Assembly (NCBI RefSeq): GCF_029223885.1
Contig: NZ_CP119409.1
Coordinates: forward strand, 4,082,501 to 4,146,500
DNA from: Pararhizobium gei
Lineage (GTDB): Bacteria > Pseudomonadota > Alphaproteobacteria > Rhizobiales > Rhizobiaceae
DNA: 64,000 bases
Direction of reading: 5' to 3'
Shown here: piece by piece, positions 8,944-17,377 of the stretch
How the letters are laid out: every line of letters begins with the position of its first letter
Position numbering within the stretch: the stretch's first letter is position 1
Translations under genes and position numbers: made by a program
Notes under the pieces: model-generated
The model's input: only the letters and a program-made list of their open reading frames with translations
What the model was told of the DNA's origin: nothing
The model's database searches: none

Positions 8944-8957
8944 TGCATAAATATGCA
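8944..8957. promoter_or_regulatory. Palindrome in the divergent control region
   Basis: TGCATA-AA-TATGCA is a perfect dyad in the AT-rich stretch of about 200 bases between the divergent importer and transketolase operons. A related ATTTATGCAT element recurs at about 9087-9096 near the transketolase start. Position and repetition suggest binding sites for the SorC-type regulator encoded at 12458, which would coordinate both operons. This is an inference from symmetry. Confidence 0.4.
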
Positions 8958-9108
8958 TGACCGTGTGTAAATTCGTATATGATCGATAGACGTCATGTCA
9001 ATATCAAGAATGATCAATTATACGGCAAAAGCTGCAAAATTAGCTTGACTTGAATTCAAACACTGCAATTATATAGGAATATGAATATTTATGCATTATG
9101 AGGGATTC

Positions 9109-9918
9109 ATGCAGCCGAACGATCTCGACAGCATCGCCCGGCAGATTCGCCTTCGCGATCTGCAGGCGGTTTTTGAAGCCGGCGCTGGCCATATCGGCGG
9201 CGAGATGTCCGCCATCGACATTCTTACCGCGCTCTATTTTCGCGTGCTGCGAATTTGGCCGGATCAGCCGAAACATCCAGACCGTGACCGCTTCATCCTC
9301 TCCAAGGGGCATGTTGCGCTTGCCCTCTATGTGACGCTGGCCAAACGCGGCTTCCTGCCCGAAGAGGAAATCAGCACCTTCCTGAAGCCGCATTCACGTC
9401 TGAACGGGCATCCAAACTGCAACAAGGTGCCCGGTGTGGAGACAAATACCGGGCCGCTCGGCCATGGTCTACCGGTCGCCGTCGGTATAGCGAAAGCCGC
9501 CAAACTGACTGGCGCTGCCTACCACACCTACGTCATGACCGGTGATGGCGAGATGCAGGAAGGTTCCAACTGGGAAGCCATTTCGTCTGCTGCGCAGTTC
9601 GGCCTCGACAATCTGACTTTGATCATCGACCACAACCGTTTCCAGCAAGGTGCCGCCCTGAAGGACACCAACAATCTGGCGCCCTTTCCGGCCAAACTCG
9701 AAGCCTTCGGTTGGGATGTATCCGAAATCAACGGCAACGACATGACGCAGATCATTCCAGCGTTGGAGCAGCGGGGGGGGCGCCCGCACTGCATCGTCGC
9801 CCACACCAATAAGGGACAAGGCATCTCGTTTATGCAGGACACGGTCGATTGGCACCACAAGGTGCCCAGTGCCGAACAATACAAGATCGCCGTGGCTGAG
9901 CTTTCGGAGGGAATGTGA
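9109..9918 (+). CDS. Transketolase, N-terminal (TPP-binding) subunit
   Basis: A 269-residue protein matching the N-terminal half of transketolase. It contains 'GHIGGEMSAIDILTALYF', 'RFILSKGHVALALY', 'GPLGHGLPVAVGIA' and the TPP/Mg motif GDGEMQEGSNWEA with the downstream Asn. Full-length transketolase is about 660 residues; here the C-terminal half is the next gene. I prefer the ATG at 9109 because GAGGG lies four bases upstream; an in-frame ATG at 9091 is possible. Split transketolases act on common pentose phosphates or on special ketose phosphates such as apulose 4-phosphate. Codons near 9773-9780 contain a run of eight G. Confidence 0.9.
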   Translation: MQPNDLDSIARQIRLRDLQAVFEAGAGHIGGEMSAIDILTALYFRVLRIWPDQPKHPDRDRFILSKGHVALALYVTLAKRGFLPEEEISTFLKPHSRLNGHPNCNKVPGVETNTGPLGHGLPVAVGIAKAAKLTGAAYHTYVMTGDGEMQEGSNWEAISSAAQFGLDNLTLIIDHNRFQQGAALKDTNNLAPFPAKLEAFGWDVSEINGNDMTQIIPALEQRGGRPHCIVAHTNKGQGISFMQDTVDWHHKVPSAEQYKIAVAELSEGM

Positions 9919-10886
9919 TGAACGCTTTGACAACCCCACCCAAGCTGCATGATTGCCGCGATGCCTTTGTTGCCGTTCTGGAGCGTCTCGCAGCCGAGAA
10001 TCCAAGGATCGTGGCAGTTTGCAACGACTCGGTCGGCTCATCGAAACTGGGCGGCTTCAAGGGAAAATGGCCGGAGCGGCTAGTGAATGTCGGCATTGCC
10101 GAACAAAATATGGTGGGCGTCGGTGCCGGCCTTGCCAATGGCGGCCTTCTGCCCTTCGTCTGCGGCGCCGCCTGCTTTCTCACAGGACGCTCGCTCGAAC
10201 AAATCAAGGCCGACATCGCCTATTCGAACGCCAATGTGAAGCTGATCGGCATTTCCTCCGGCATGGCCTATGGCGAGCTGGGGCCGACCCATCATTCCAT
10301 CGAAGACTTTGCCTGGCTCCGGGTGTTGCCGAATTTGCCTGTGATCGCACCCTGCGATTCGATCGAGACGGCTGCGGCTGTGGAATGGGCAGCCAGCTAT
10401 GACGGCCCCGTGTTCCTTCGCCTGTCGCGCGTCGGCGTGCCGGATCTGCTGACAGCCGGTCATACATTCGAACTTGGCAAGGCGAACCTGCTTCGGGATG
10501 GCGATGCAGTGACGCTGATCGCCAACGGCACATTGACCCACCGCGTCATGACGGCCGCCAGCCTTCTTTCGGAACAGGGGATCGAGGCGCGTGTGCTGAA
10601 TATGGCAACGGTTCGGCCCATCGACGTCGAGGCTGTGGTGGCCGCGGCTCAGGACACCGGCGCCATTCTCACGGCGGAAGAACATTCCACCTTCGGCGGC
10701 CTGGGTTCGGCGATTGCAGAAGTCGTTGTCGCCGAAGCGCCAGTACCCATGAAAATTCTCGGCGTACCCGGCATTTTTGCACCGACCGGGTCGGCTGAAT
10801 TCCTGCTGGATGAATTCGGCATGTCTCCCTTAGCCATTGCCGAGGCAGCTATCGCATTGATCGCACGAAAGTCTTCCCGCGCCTAG
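9918..10886 (+). CDS. Transketolase, C-terminal subunit
   Basis: A 322-residue second half of transketolase, with the pyrimidine-binding domain (about 10-175) and the transketolase C domain (about 190-315). Visible motifs include 'RLVNVGIAEQNMVGVGAGLA' with the catalytic Glu, 'MAYGELGPTHHSIEDFA' and 'AEEHSTFGGLGSAIAE'. The ATG at 9918 overlaps the preceding TGA (ATGA) and has GGAGG seven bases upstream; a GTG one codon earlier is a weaker choice. Translational coupling fits a stoichiometric heterotetramer. It transfers a two-carbon unit from a ketose phosphate; the specific donor is not readable from sequence. Confidence 0.9.
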   Translation: MNALTTPPKLHDCRDAFVAVLERLAAENPRIVAVCNDSVGSSKLGGFKGKWPERLVNVGIAEQNMVGVGAGLANGGLLPFVCGAACFLTGRSLEQIKADIAYSNANVKLIGISSGMAYGELGPTHHSIEDFAWLRVLPNLPVIAPCDSIETAAAVEWAASYDGPVFLRLSRVGVPDLLTAGHTFELGKANLLRDGDAVTLIANGTLTHRVMTAASLLSEQGIEARVLNMATVRPIDVEAVVAAAQDTGAILTAEEHSTFGGLGSAIAEVVVAEAPVPMKILGVPGIFAPTGSAEFLLDEFGMSPLAIAEAAIALIARKSSRA

Positions 10887-10910
10887 TATAGCGGGTCCAG
10901 ATGACGTGCC

Positions 10911-10942
10911 GGGCGCGGCAAAACCTCCCTGATGCCGCGCCC
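10911..10942 (+). promoter_or_regulatory. Intra-operon hairpin
   Basis: GGGCGCGGC and GCCGCGCCC form a perfect nine-base stem with a 14-base loop, in the 79-base gap between the transketolase C subunit and the kinase gene. It is followed by TATTTTC rather than a full T tract. It may be a partial terminator or an mRNA-stabilising structure that sets the ratio of transketolase to kinase. Confidence 0.45.
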
Positions 10943-10965
10943 TATTTTCGCCTGTCGGAGCAACC

Positions 10966-12435
10966 ATGACGACCGCCATACTCGCCATTGATCAGGGCAC
11001 CACCAATTCCAAAGCGGTGCTTGTTTCCACGACCGGAGACATCCTGTCGCGCGGGTCGGCTTCCGTCGGCATAGAACACCCGCAGCCCGGCTGGGTCGAG
11101 CAAGACCCGATGCGCATATGGGCTTCCGTGCAGGAGGCAATCGCTATCTGTCTGCAAGCCGGCCCCAATTCCGACATCTTGGGCATCGCGGTTTCCAACC
11201 AGCGCGAATCCGTCACCGTCTGGGATGCGGCCACGGGAGAACCGCTTGGCCCGGTCGTCAGCTGGCAATGCCGTCGCAGCGCACCCGCTTGCGCCGCGTT
11301 GATTGCCGCAGGCCATGCTTCCCGTGTACAGGAGCTCACCGGCCTGCCCATCGATCCGATGTTCCCCGGCCCCAAGATGAAATTGCTTCTGGACCGCGTT
11401 CCCCCCGGGTTCGAAGCGCGACTGGGCACAATTGATGCGTGGTTGATCCACTGCCTGACGGGCGGCGCGGTTCACGCATGCGACGCGTCGAATGCGGCCC
11501 GCAGCCAGCTTTATGATCTTAACAGCCGGACATGGAGCGACGAGCTTTGCACGCTGTTCGGCGTGCCGAAATCATGCCTGCCGCAGGTTCGCGACAGTGC
11601 GTCCTCGTTCGGCGTGACGAAAAATGTCGCGGGACTTCGCGACGGCATTCCGATTTGCGCGGCGATCGGCGACAGCCATGCCGCACTGTTCGGACACGGA
11701 GCCTTCAACCCTGGCGACGGCAAGGTCACGTTCGGCACCGGCTCCTCCATCATGACGACGCTGCCGCGCTTCATCGCGCCGCGCCACGGCATAACCACGA
11801 CGATTGCCTGGTCCATTGCCGGTAAACCGACCTTTGCCTTCGAGGGAAATATTCTCGTGTCCGCCGCCGCCCTGCCCTGGATGGCCGAGATGCTGGCCCT
11901 CCCCGACGTGCAGGCCCTGACGGATCTTGCCGCCACCGCAGAACCCATGGGGCCTGGCTTCGTGCCGGCCTTTGTCGGACTTGGCGCACCCTACTGGCAC
12001 GCGGATGCGCGAGCGTTGTTTTCCGGCATCACCTTCAACACGACCCGCGCCCAGATGGCCCGCGCGGTGACGGATTCCATGGCCTTTCAGGTCCGGGACG
12101 TCTTTGAGGCGATGTCGGCGCAATCACCGACACCGCTCGGCCGGCTCTTTGCCGATGGTGGGCCGAGCAAAAACACCTTCCTGATGCAGTGTGTCGCCGA
12201 CATGCTTGAACACCCCATCATCCAGTGCGACGCTCCGGAGGCTTCGGCGCTGGGGGCCGCCTATCTGGCGGGCCTGTCTCTGGGGGTCTGGCCCGACCTC
12301 GCCGCGATCGCGGCCCTGCCGCGTGCCGGAAATATTTTGCAACCGCGCGCTTTCGATTTGCAAGGCAAGCGCAACACCTGGAAAGACGCCGTCAATCGCT
12401 CGACCATGTCATTCGCTTCGACTAAGGGTGAATAA
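10966..12435 (+). CDS. FGGY-family carbohydrate kinase
   Basis: A 489-residue sugar kinase, the normal length for FGGY enzymes. The N-terminal domain opens with the phosphate-binding strand 'ILAIDQGTTNSKAVLV'. The C-terminal domain has 'TFGTGSSIMTT', 'GLGAPYWHADARALFSG' and the adenosine motif 'FADGGPSKNTFLMQ'. The overall look is glycerol-kinase-like, but FGGY specificity is not predictable from motifs. It follows the split transketolase and precedes a SorC regulator, so phosphorylation of the ketose made by one of the two SDRs, before transketolase cleavage, is the most economical role. Apulose kinase (AplK) is a family precedent paired with a split transketolase. CGGAG precedes the start. 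Confidence 0.9.
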   Translation: MTTAILAIDQGTTNSKAVLVSTTGDILSRGSASVGIEHPQPGWVEQDPMRIWASVQEAIAICLQAGPNSDILGIAVSNQRESVTVWDAATGEPLGPVVSWQCRRSAPACAALIAAGHASRVQELTGLPIDPMFPGPKMKLLLDRVPPGFEARLGTIDAWLIHCLTGGAVHACDASNAARSQLYDLNSRTWSDELCTLFGVPKSCLPQVRDSASSFGVTKNVAGLRDGIPICAAIGDSHAALFGHGAFNPGDGKVTFGTGSSIMTTLPRFIAPRHGITTTIAWSIAGKPTFAFEGNILVSAAALPWMAEMLALPDVQALTDLAATAEPMGPGFVPAFVGLGAPYWHADARALFSGITFNTTRAQMARAVTDSMAFQVRDVFEAMSAQSPTPLGRLFADGGPSKNTFLMQCVADMLEHPIIQCDAPEASALGAAYLAGLSLGVWPDLAAIAALPRAGNILQPRAFDLQGKRNTWKDAVNRSTMSFASTKGE

Positions 12436-12457
12436 AAATTCACACATGGAGGTGTCG

Positions 12458-13408
12458 ATGGGACGGATCAACGAGCTGAGACTGATTGCCCGCATTGCTC
12501 AGATGTATCATGTGGAAAGCAAGCGTCAGGCAGAGATCGCCGAAATCATGCACATGTCGCAGGCAACCGTGTCACGCATGTTGAAACGTGCCGAGCAGGA
12601 AGACATTGTCCGCACCACGGTCATCCCTCCACCGGGAACATTTGCCGAATTGGAAACGGCTCTCCGGGAACGCTATGGTCTGACGGAGGCCATCGTCATC
12701 GACTGCTCGGAAGATCGCGACGGCGCAATCATGGCGCGGATCGGCGAAGCGGCTGCTCATTTTCTGGAAGTCACACTTCAACAGGACGAGATCATCGGCG
12801 TTTCGAGCTGGAGCCAGACGATCCTGCGAATGGTGGACAACATCCACCCGTTCAAGAATGCCAAGGCCAAGTATATCGCGCAAATCCTCGGCGGCATGGG
12901 CGATGCGTCCGTGCAGACCCATGCCACACAGTTGACAGCACGCCTTGCTAGGCTGACGGGCGGCGAGCCGCGCCTGCTGCTCGTTCAAGGCATCACCTCG
13001 TCGCGTGAAGCCAAACTTGTCATGCTGGCCGATCCGGTCGTGCGGGGAACGCTGGATCTCTTCGGACGATTGACCCTCGCTATCATTGGCATCGGGGCAG
13101 TAGAGCCATCGGAACTGCTTGCCCGCTCCGGCAACGTCTTCTCGCGCCAGGAAATGGCGATGCTTCAAGATGCCGGCGCAGTCGGCGAGATCTCGTATCG
13201 ATTTTACGACAAGGACGGAAAGCCGGTCGAGACACCGTTGAATGAGCGCGTGATCGGCATTTCGCTCGAGGATCTGAAAAAGGCCGGCCGCGTCATTGCA
13301 TTGGCAGGTGGAGAATCAAAAACCCAGGCGATCGCGGGCGCCCTGAAACTCGGTGTCATCGACGTTCTGGTTACCGACAAGTTCACTGCAGCAAGGCTGA
13401 CGGCCTGA
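12458..13408 (+). CDS. SorC/DeoR-type sugar-binding transcriptional regulator
   Basis: A 316-residue regulator with an N-terminal HTH ('ESKRQAEIAEIMHMSQATVS', about 20-42) and a large C-terminal sugar-phosphate-binding domain as in SorC, DeoR(Bsu) and CggR. The start at 12458 is chosen because GGAGGT lies five bases upstream and the protein then begins MGRINELRL, as relatives do. Family members are tetrameric and respond to phosphorylated sugars. Its place between the kinase and SDR genes suggests it senses the kinase product and controls both divergent operons, possibly through the palindrome at 8944. Confidence 0.9.
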   Translation: MGRINELRLIARIAQMYHVESKRQAEIAEIMHMSQATVSRMLKRAEQEDIVRTTVIPPPGTFAELETALRERYGLTEAIVIDCSEDRDGAIMARIGEAAAHFLEVTLQQDEIIGVSSWSQTILRMVDNIHPFKNAKAKYIAQILGGMGDASVQTHATQLTARLARLTGGEPRLLLVQGITSSREAKLVMLADPVVRGTLDLFGRLTLAIIGIGAVEPSELLARSGNVFSRQEMAMLQDAGAVGEISYRFYDKDGKPVETPLNERVIGISLEDLKKAGRVIALAGGESKTQAIAGALKLGVIDVLVTDKFTAARLTA

Positions 13409-13458
13409 TCTAGTCCGAGATTATCGCTTGGCTTGCTGCGCATCATGGAGGAAAGACG

Positions 13459-14244
13459 ATGAGACGCTTTGCAAATCAGACAGTTTTCGTGACGGGGGGC
13501 AACAAAGGCATCGGCCGCGGCATCGCCAAGCGCTTTGCCGAGGAAGGCGCCAAGGTCGCAATAGCAGCCATCGAGAAAAACACGGCCGATATTGCGGCAG
13601 CACTCGCACAGGAAGCCGGCGGAGAGGTCATCGGTTTCACCCTGGATGTGACCGACGCCAAGGCCGTACAGGAGGCCTATGGGGAGGCCGAGGCGAAACT
13701 CGGCGCCATCTCCGTATCGGTGCAGAACGCGGGCGTCATCACCATCGCCAAAATTGAGGATCTGACCGAGCGCGAGTGGGATCTCAACCTGGACGTCAAC
13801 ACCAAGGGTGTCTTTCTGTGCTGCCAGGAAGCTGTTCGCCGCTTCCGCGCGAGTGGCACGAAGGGCCGTCTGATAAACACCGCATCGGGCCAGGCCCGCC
13901 AGGGCTTCATCTATACACCGCATTACGCCGCGTCGAAGTTTGGCGTGGTCGGCCTGACGCAGAGCCTCGCCAAGGAGCTTGCCCGCGAAGGCATAACCGC
14001 CAATGCCATATGCCCCGGCATCATCCACACCGAGATGTGGGACTACAACGACCGCGTCTGGGGCCAGATGCTCGGCGAATATGGTCCTGGCGAGTTGATG
14101 GCCGAATGGGTCGAAGGCATCCCCATGGGCCGGGCCGGCACTCCCGCCGAAGTCGCCGCTCTTGTTGCTTTCCTAGCCTCTCCGGACGCGGCCTACATCA
14201 CGGGCCAGACGATCAATGTGGACGGCGGATTGATCATGTCGTAA
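13459..14244 (+). CDS. Short-chain dehydrogenase/reductase, second of the sugar module
   Basis: A 261-residue SDR with TGGNKGIG (about 13-20), 'QNAGVI', catalytic Ser in 'NTASGQA' and YxxxK in 'HYAASKFG'. The residue after beta-2 is not clearly acidic, so the cofactor is uncertain. The C-terminal '[13 protein letters not shown]' is typical of sugar or polyol dehydrogenases. GGAGGAAAG lies a few bases before the ATG. As the last gene of the transketolase-kinase-regulator operon it probably makes or interconverts the ketose or alditol processed by the kinase. It is clearly different from the SDR at 4543-5331, so the module has two oxidation steps or two substrates. Confidence 0.88.
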   Translation: MRRFANQTVFVTGGNKGIGRGIAKRFAEEGAKVAIAAIEKNTADIAAALAQEAGGEVIGFTLDVTDAKAVQEAYGEAEAKLGAISVSVQNAGVITIAKIEDLTEREWDLNLDVNTKGVFLCCQEAVRRFRASGTKGRLINTASGQARQGFIYTPHYAASKFGVVGLTQSLAKELAREGITANAICPGIIHTEMWDYNDRVWGQMLGEYGPGELMAEWVEGIPMGRAGTPAEVAALVAFLASPDAAYITGQTINVDGGLIMS

Positions 14245-14372
14245 CGTCGTGATCGGGCGGATCAAACTCCAGACCAGCGCGTTGCAGGCACGCTTCCCAT
14301 TGCATGGTCCGGCGATGCCGTGGGCTGAACCCGTCAAACATCAATGTCTCCAAACCTATTTGGGAGCTTTCC

Positions 14373-15245
14373 ATGCCGCTTTCTTTGTCGGGTTCGCTCG
14401 TTTCCACCGCATGGCTGGCGACACATCTCGATGATCCGAAGCTCGTCATTCTCGACGGATCCTTCAAGCTGCCCGGCGTGATGCCGATTGCCTCGGACGA
14501 TTTCGCTGAACGTCACATTCCCGGTGCACGCTTCTTCGACATCGACGCAGTCGCCGATCACGAGACGGCGCTGCCGCACATGCTGCCGTCCGCCGCCGCT
14601 TTTGAACGCCATGCATCGGAACTGGGCATCTCGAACGACAGTGTGGTGGTGGTCTACGACACACCTGGTCTCATGTCGGCAGGACGCGTCTGGTGGACCC
14701 TGCGCACCTTCGGCCATAAGCAGGTCGCAATCCTCGATGGCGGTCTGAAGAAATGGCTGGCGGATGGATACGCCGTGACGAACGAGGTCACGGCGCCCGC
14801 CAGCACTCGTTTCCGCGCCAGTTTCGATCCTGCTGCCGTGCGCTCGAAGGGAGAGGTTCGCGACAATCTGGAAAGCCGTGCGGAGCAGCTGATCGATGCG
14901 CGCTCGGCCAGTCGCTTTGCCGCAAAGGAGAAGGAATCACGCCCGGGCTTGCGTTCCGGCCATATCCCCGGCAGCCTCAACCTTCCTTTCAATCTTCTGA
15001 CCAACCCCGAGACTGGCGAGATTATTCCGGTGGCGGACATCCGCAGGGTATTCGAGACGGCCGGTCTCGATTTCTCGCAGCCGGTGATTGCCAGTTGCGG
15101 GTCGGGCGTCACCGCCGCTGCACTCGCGTTCGGACTGCACCTGGCCGGTAAGAACGATGTCGCCATTTACGACGGCGCCTGGACCGAGTGGGGCCAGCCG
15201 GGCGACACACCTGTCGAGACTGGCAACGGCGGGGATGGAAAATGA
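14373..15245 (+). CDS. sseA: 3-mercaptopyruvate sulfurtransferase (tandem rhodanese)
   Basis: A 290-residue protein with two rhodanese domains. The N-terminal one is inactive, as usual ('FFDIDAVADHETALPHML' segment). The C-terminal one carries the active-site loop CGSGVT with the persulfide Cys near residue 241. The CGSGVT loop is the hallmark of 3-mercaptopyruvate sulfurtransferase, as opposed to the CRKGVT of thiosulfate rhodanese. It moves sulfur from mercaptopyruvate to cyanide or thiol acceptors in the cytoplasm. GGGAG lies about six bases before the ATG. It stands alone between the sugar module and the acylphosphatase-like gene. Confidence 0.92.
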   Translation: MPLSLSGSLVSTAWLATHLDDPKLVILDGSFKLPGVMPIASDDFAERHIPGARFFDIDAVADHETALPHMLPSAAAFERHASELGISNDSVVVVYDTPGLMSAGRVWWTLRTFGHKQVAILDGGLKKWLADGYAVTNEVTAPASTRFRASFDPAAVRSKGEVRDNLESRAEQLIDARSASRFAAKEKESRPGLRSGHIPGSLNLPFNLLTNPETGEIIPVADIRRVFETAGLDFSQPVIASCGSGVTAAALAFGLHLAGKNDVAIYDGAWTEWGQPGDTPVETGNGGDGK

Positions 15246-15453
15246 ACGTTCTGTCCCCGGCGCTGCGCAAGCGCTAACCACGCTCTGTCGAGCGCTTCTC
15301 GACAGAGCCGGCCTTGGCGAACAGTCGCGGCCGAGGATCACGACAGCCTGAACGGATAGGGGCTTCGGGGAAATCATGTGTCAAAGGCGAAATATCTTCC
15401 TCAGTGGCGCTCAATCGCTATGATGTGTCCAAGGCAACCAAATGCAGGGCGCG

Positions 15454-15714
15454 ATGACAGAACGAAACGATGGTCATTCCCGGGAACGCATGACCATCGT
15501 CGGCGATCTCGATGCCCCCTCCTTCGTGCCCTGGATACGGCGCCATGCTGCCAAGCTTGGGCTTTCGCAAGCCATTTCCCACTCCAGTGCCGAACGGATC
15601 GAGCTTGAGGTCGATGGGCCGGAAGAGCTGATCGACATGATGGAAATGGGCTGCTCGCTCGGGCCCATCGACGTCTGGGTCGATACGATTGTGCGCAAGC
15701 CTATCAGCCCCTGA
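15454..15714 (+). CDS. Acylphosphatase-like protein, probably inactive
   Basis: A small protein of 86 residues with the acylphosphatase fold pattern: beta strand 'MTIVGDLD', helix 'FVPWIRRHAAKLGL', strand 'ERIELEVDG', helix 'PEELIDMMEMG' and a final 'VDTIVRK'. In active enzymes the first loop reads GxVQGVxFR and its Arg binds the phosphate; here the matching position is Val (SFVPW). The catalytic Asn of the second strand region is replaced by the 'ISHSSAE' segment. It therefore looks like a non-catalytic member. An upstream in-frame ATG at 15442 is an alternative start. Its role is unknown. Confidence 0.7.
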   Translation: MTERNDGHSRERMTIVGDLDAPSFVPWIRRHAAKLGLSQAISHSSAERIELEVDGPEELIDMMEMGCSLGPIDVWVDTIVRKPISP

Positions 15715-15887
15715 AATCATCTGACGGCCACGCGAAGCTCTACGGCAAACACAACCTCTGCACTTTATTTGATCATTCTTGCCAATGCGGAAATTTTATG
15801 CAAACGTGATCGCTGCCGGGAAACCATCGCGTGCGGCGCCGCGCTCATTTTCCGTTACGATTTGATTTCGTTCAGAAAGTCTCAACC

Positions 15888-16550
15888 ATGCATTCCGACA
15901 CGACGGGCTCGTGGACGCCAGTCGCCCTTTCCGGAGATCTGCCGGCCGGAGCCGTCATGTCGGCCCAAATCCCAGCCGAGGCCATTGCACTCTGGCGAAG
16001 CGCTTCCGGCCGTTTATCCGCATCGGCGGATCGCTGTCCGCATCGCGGCATGCGCCTGTCCCATGGCTTCGTGCGCGGCGAGGCGCTGTCCTGCATCTAC
16101 CACGGCTGGAGCTATGCGCAGACCGGACATTGTCTGCGCATCCCGGCGCATCCCGGATTGGTTCCCCCGGAAACCATCCGGGTGGCGACGCATGCCGTCG
16201 AGGAATCCGGCGGCATCATCTGGGTTTCCGCCGGCAAGCCCATGGGCGGGCCACCGCGGTTCGAAGGCCTGGCTCCGTTGCGTTCCCTGACTGTACACGC
16301 TGACATCGCCACCATCGAGGCCGCCGCCGTTGCAAAGGCAGGGCCGGAGGGTCTTCTGGAGCTCGATCGGGGTGCCGGCCCCATCTGCGTGCTTCTTTCC
16401 GTGCAGAAGGACAACACGACGCTGATGCATGTTCTGCTCTCCGCCACAGCCGAACCCGCCGCGGGCATCGCGGCTTCCCGGGCTGTCGAAAGCCTCCGCC
16501 GAAAGGCCGAGGCGCTGCAGACGACAGGGGTCGCGCCATGCAGGCAATGA
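15888..16550 (+). CDS. Stand-alone Rieske [2Fe-2S] protein with degenerate oxygenase tail
   Basis: A 220-residue protein with an intact Rieske centre: Cys50-Pro-His52 and Cys69-Ile-Tyr-His72, the CxH-16-CxxH spacing of ring-hydroxylating oxygenases. After the Rieske domain (about 10-120) the remaining 100 residues lack the N-x2-D-x2-H-x4-H mononuclear iron motif, so it cannot act as an oxygenase by itself. The next gene shows the opposite: no Rieske ligands but an intact iron site. I infer that this subunit passes electrons to the iron site of that partner. It is the first gene of the operon, and its TGA overlaps an internal ATG of the next gene. A reductase is not encoded nearby. Confidence 0.85.
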   Translation: MHSDTTGSWTPVALSGDLPAGAVMSAQIPAEAIALWRSASGRLSASADRCPHRGMRLSHGFVRGEALSCIYHGWSYAQTGHCLRIPAHPGLVPPETIRVATHAVEESGGIIWVSAGKPMGGPPRFEGLAPLRSLTVHADIATIEAAAVAKAGPEGLLELDRGAGPICVLLSVQKDNTTLMHVLLSATAEPAAGIAASRAVESLRRKAEALQTTGVAPCRQ

Positions 16551-17377
16551 TCGACGAATGGTATCCGGTCGGCCTCTTCAGCCAACTTGATCGGGCGGGG
16601 CGCAAGACTGCGCTGATGGGCGAGCCGATAAAGGTCGCTTGCGACGAGAATGGCGATGCGAGGGTGACCGGCGCAGACGGGCGTGTCCTGCCGGCATGCA
16701 TCCGCTACGGCCATGTCTGGTCATCCCTCGGCTCGCCAAAGAAGGCGCTTTTTCCGATCCCGGAGGCCGATCAGCCCGGCCGCCGATTTGTCGACGTCGG
16801 CGTGGTGCGCGTACGCTGCTCCCCACTGCGGGCTGTCGAAAACTTTCTCGATGTCGCCCACTTCCCCTTCGTACACACGGACATTCTTGGCGCCGAGCCA
16901 CATACGGAAGTTCAAAACTACAAGGTCGAAATCCGCGAGGATGTCGATGAGGTCTGGGCAACGCAGGTCAAGTTCTACCAGCCGCAGGCGGCGAAATCGG
17001 CAAGCGGCGGCATCACGACGGAATATATGTACCGCGTGCCGGCCCCAACCTGCTCGGTGCTCTACAAGACATGCCCGCCACGCCCCAGCGAATGGGATGT
17101 CATCACCCTGTTCGTCCAGCCGCTGGCCGAAGACCTGTGCGACGTCTGGCCATGGATGGCTTTGTTCGACGACACGACCTCCTTGACCGATCTGATCCAT
17201 TTCCAGCAGACTATCTTCCTGCAGGACCGGTCTATCCTGGAAAACCAGATCCCACGCCTGCTGCCGCTCGACCCCGGCATGGAAATCCCGACACGCGCCG
17301 ACCTCACCTCGATTGCCTATCGACGCTGGCTCAAACGCCACAACTACACCTATGGTGCGCAGCTGGTGGCACAATGA
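16538..17377 (+). CDS. Rieske-oxygenase catalytic subunit with degenerate Rieske domain (NdmC-like)
   Basis: A 279-residue protein whose first 90 residues keep the shape of a Rieske domain start (DEWYPVGLFSQL, then MGEPIKV) but lack every CxH/CxxH ligand. The catalytic part has Asn102, Asp105, His108 and His113 in 'ENFLDVAHFPFVH', the mononuclear iron motif, and a distal Asp in 'FLQDRSILENQ' at the usual third-ligand position. Canonical Rieske oxygenase alpha subunits carry both centres in one chain. Here the Rieske centre is presumably supplied by the preceding gene. In Pseudomonas, NdmC (7-methylxanthine N7-demethylase) also lacks its own Rieske cluster and works with a GST-like NdmE; a GST-like gene follows here too. 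The start at 16538 has AGGGG seven bases upstream; 16547 (ATGA overlap) is an alternative. Confidence 0.83.
   Translation: MQAMIDEWYPVGLFSQLDRAGRKTALMGEPIKVACDENGDARVTGADGRVLPACIRYGHVWSSLGSPKKALFPIPEADQPGRRFVDVGVVRVRCSPLRAVENFLDVAHFPFVHTDILGAEPHTEVQNYKVEIREDVDEVWATQVKFYQPQAAKSASGGITTEYMYRVPAPTCSVLYKTCPPRPSEWDVITLFVQPLAEDLCDVWPWMALFDDTTSLTDLIHFQQTIFLQDRSILENQIPRLLPLDPGMEIPTRADLTSIAYRRWLKRHNYTYGAQLVAQ

Noticed and set aside
12191..12457. N-terminal extension of the SorC-type regulator
   Set aside because: The frame stays open upstream, but that part overlaps the kinase gene; GGAGGT before the ATG at 12458 and the family N-terminus fix the start there.
17071..17373. N-terminal extension of the GST-like protein
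   Set aside because: The open frame extends into the oxygenase gene, but GST similarity begins exactly at the ATGA overlap at 17374.
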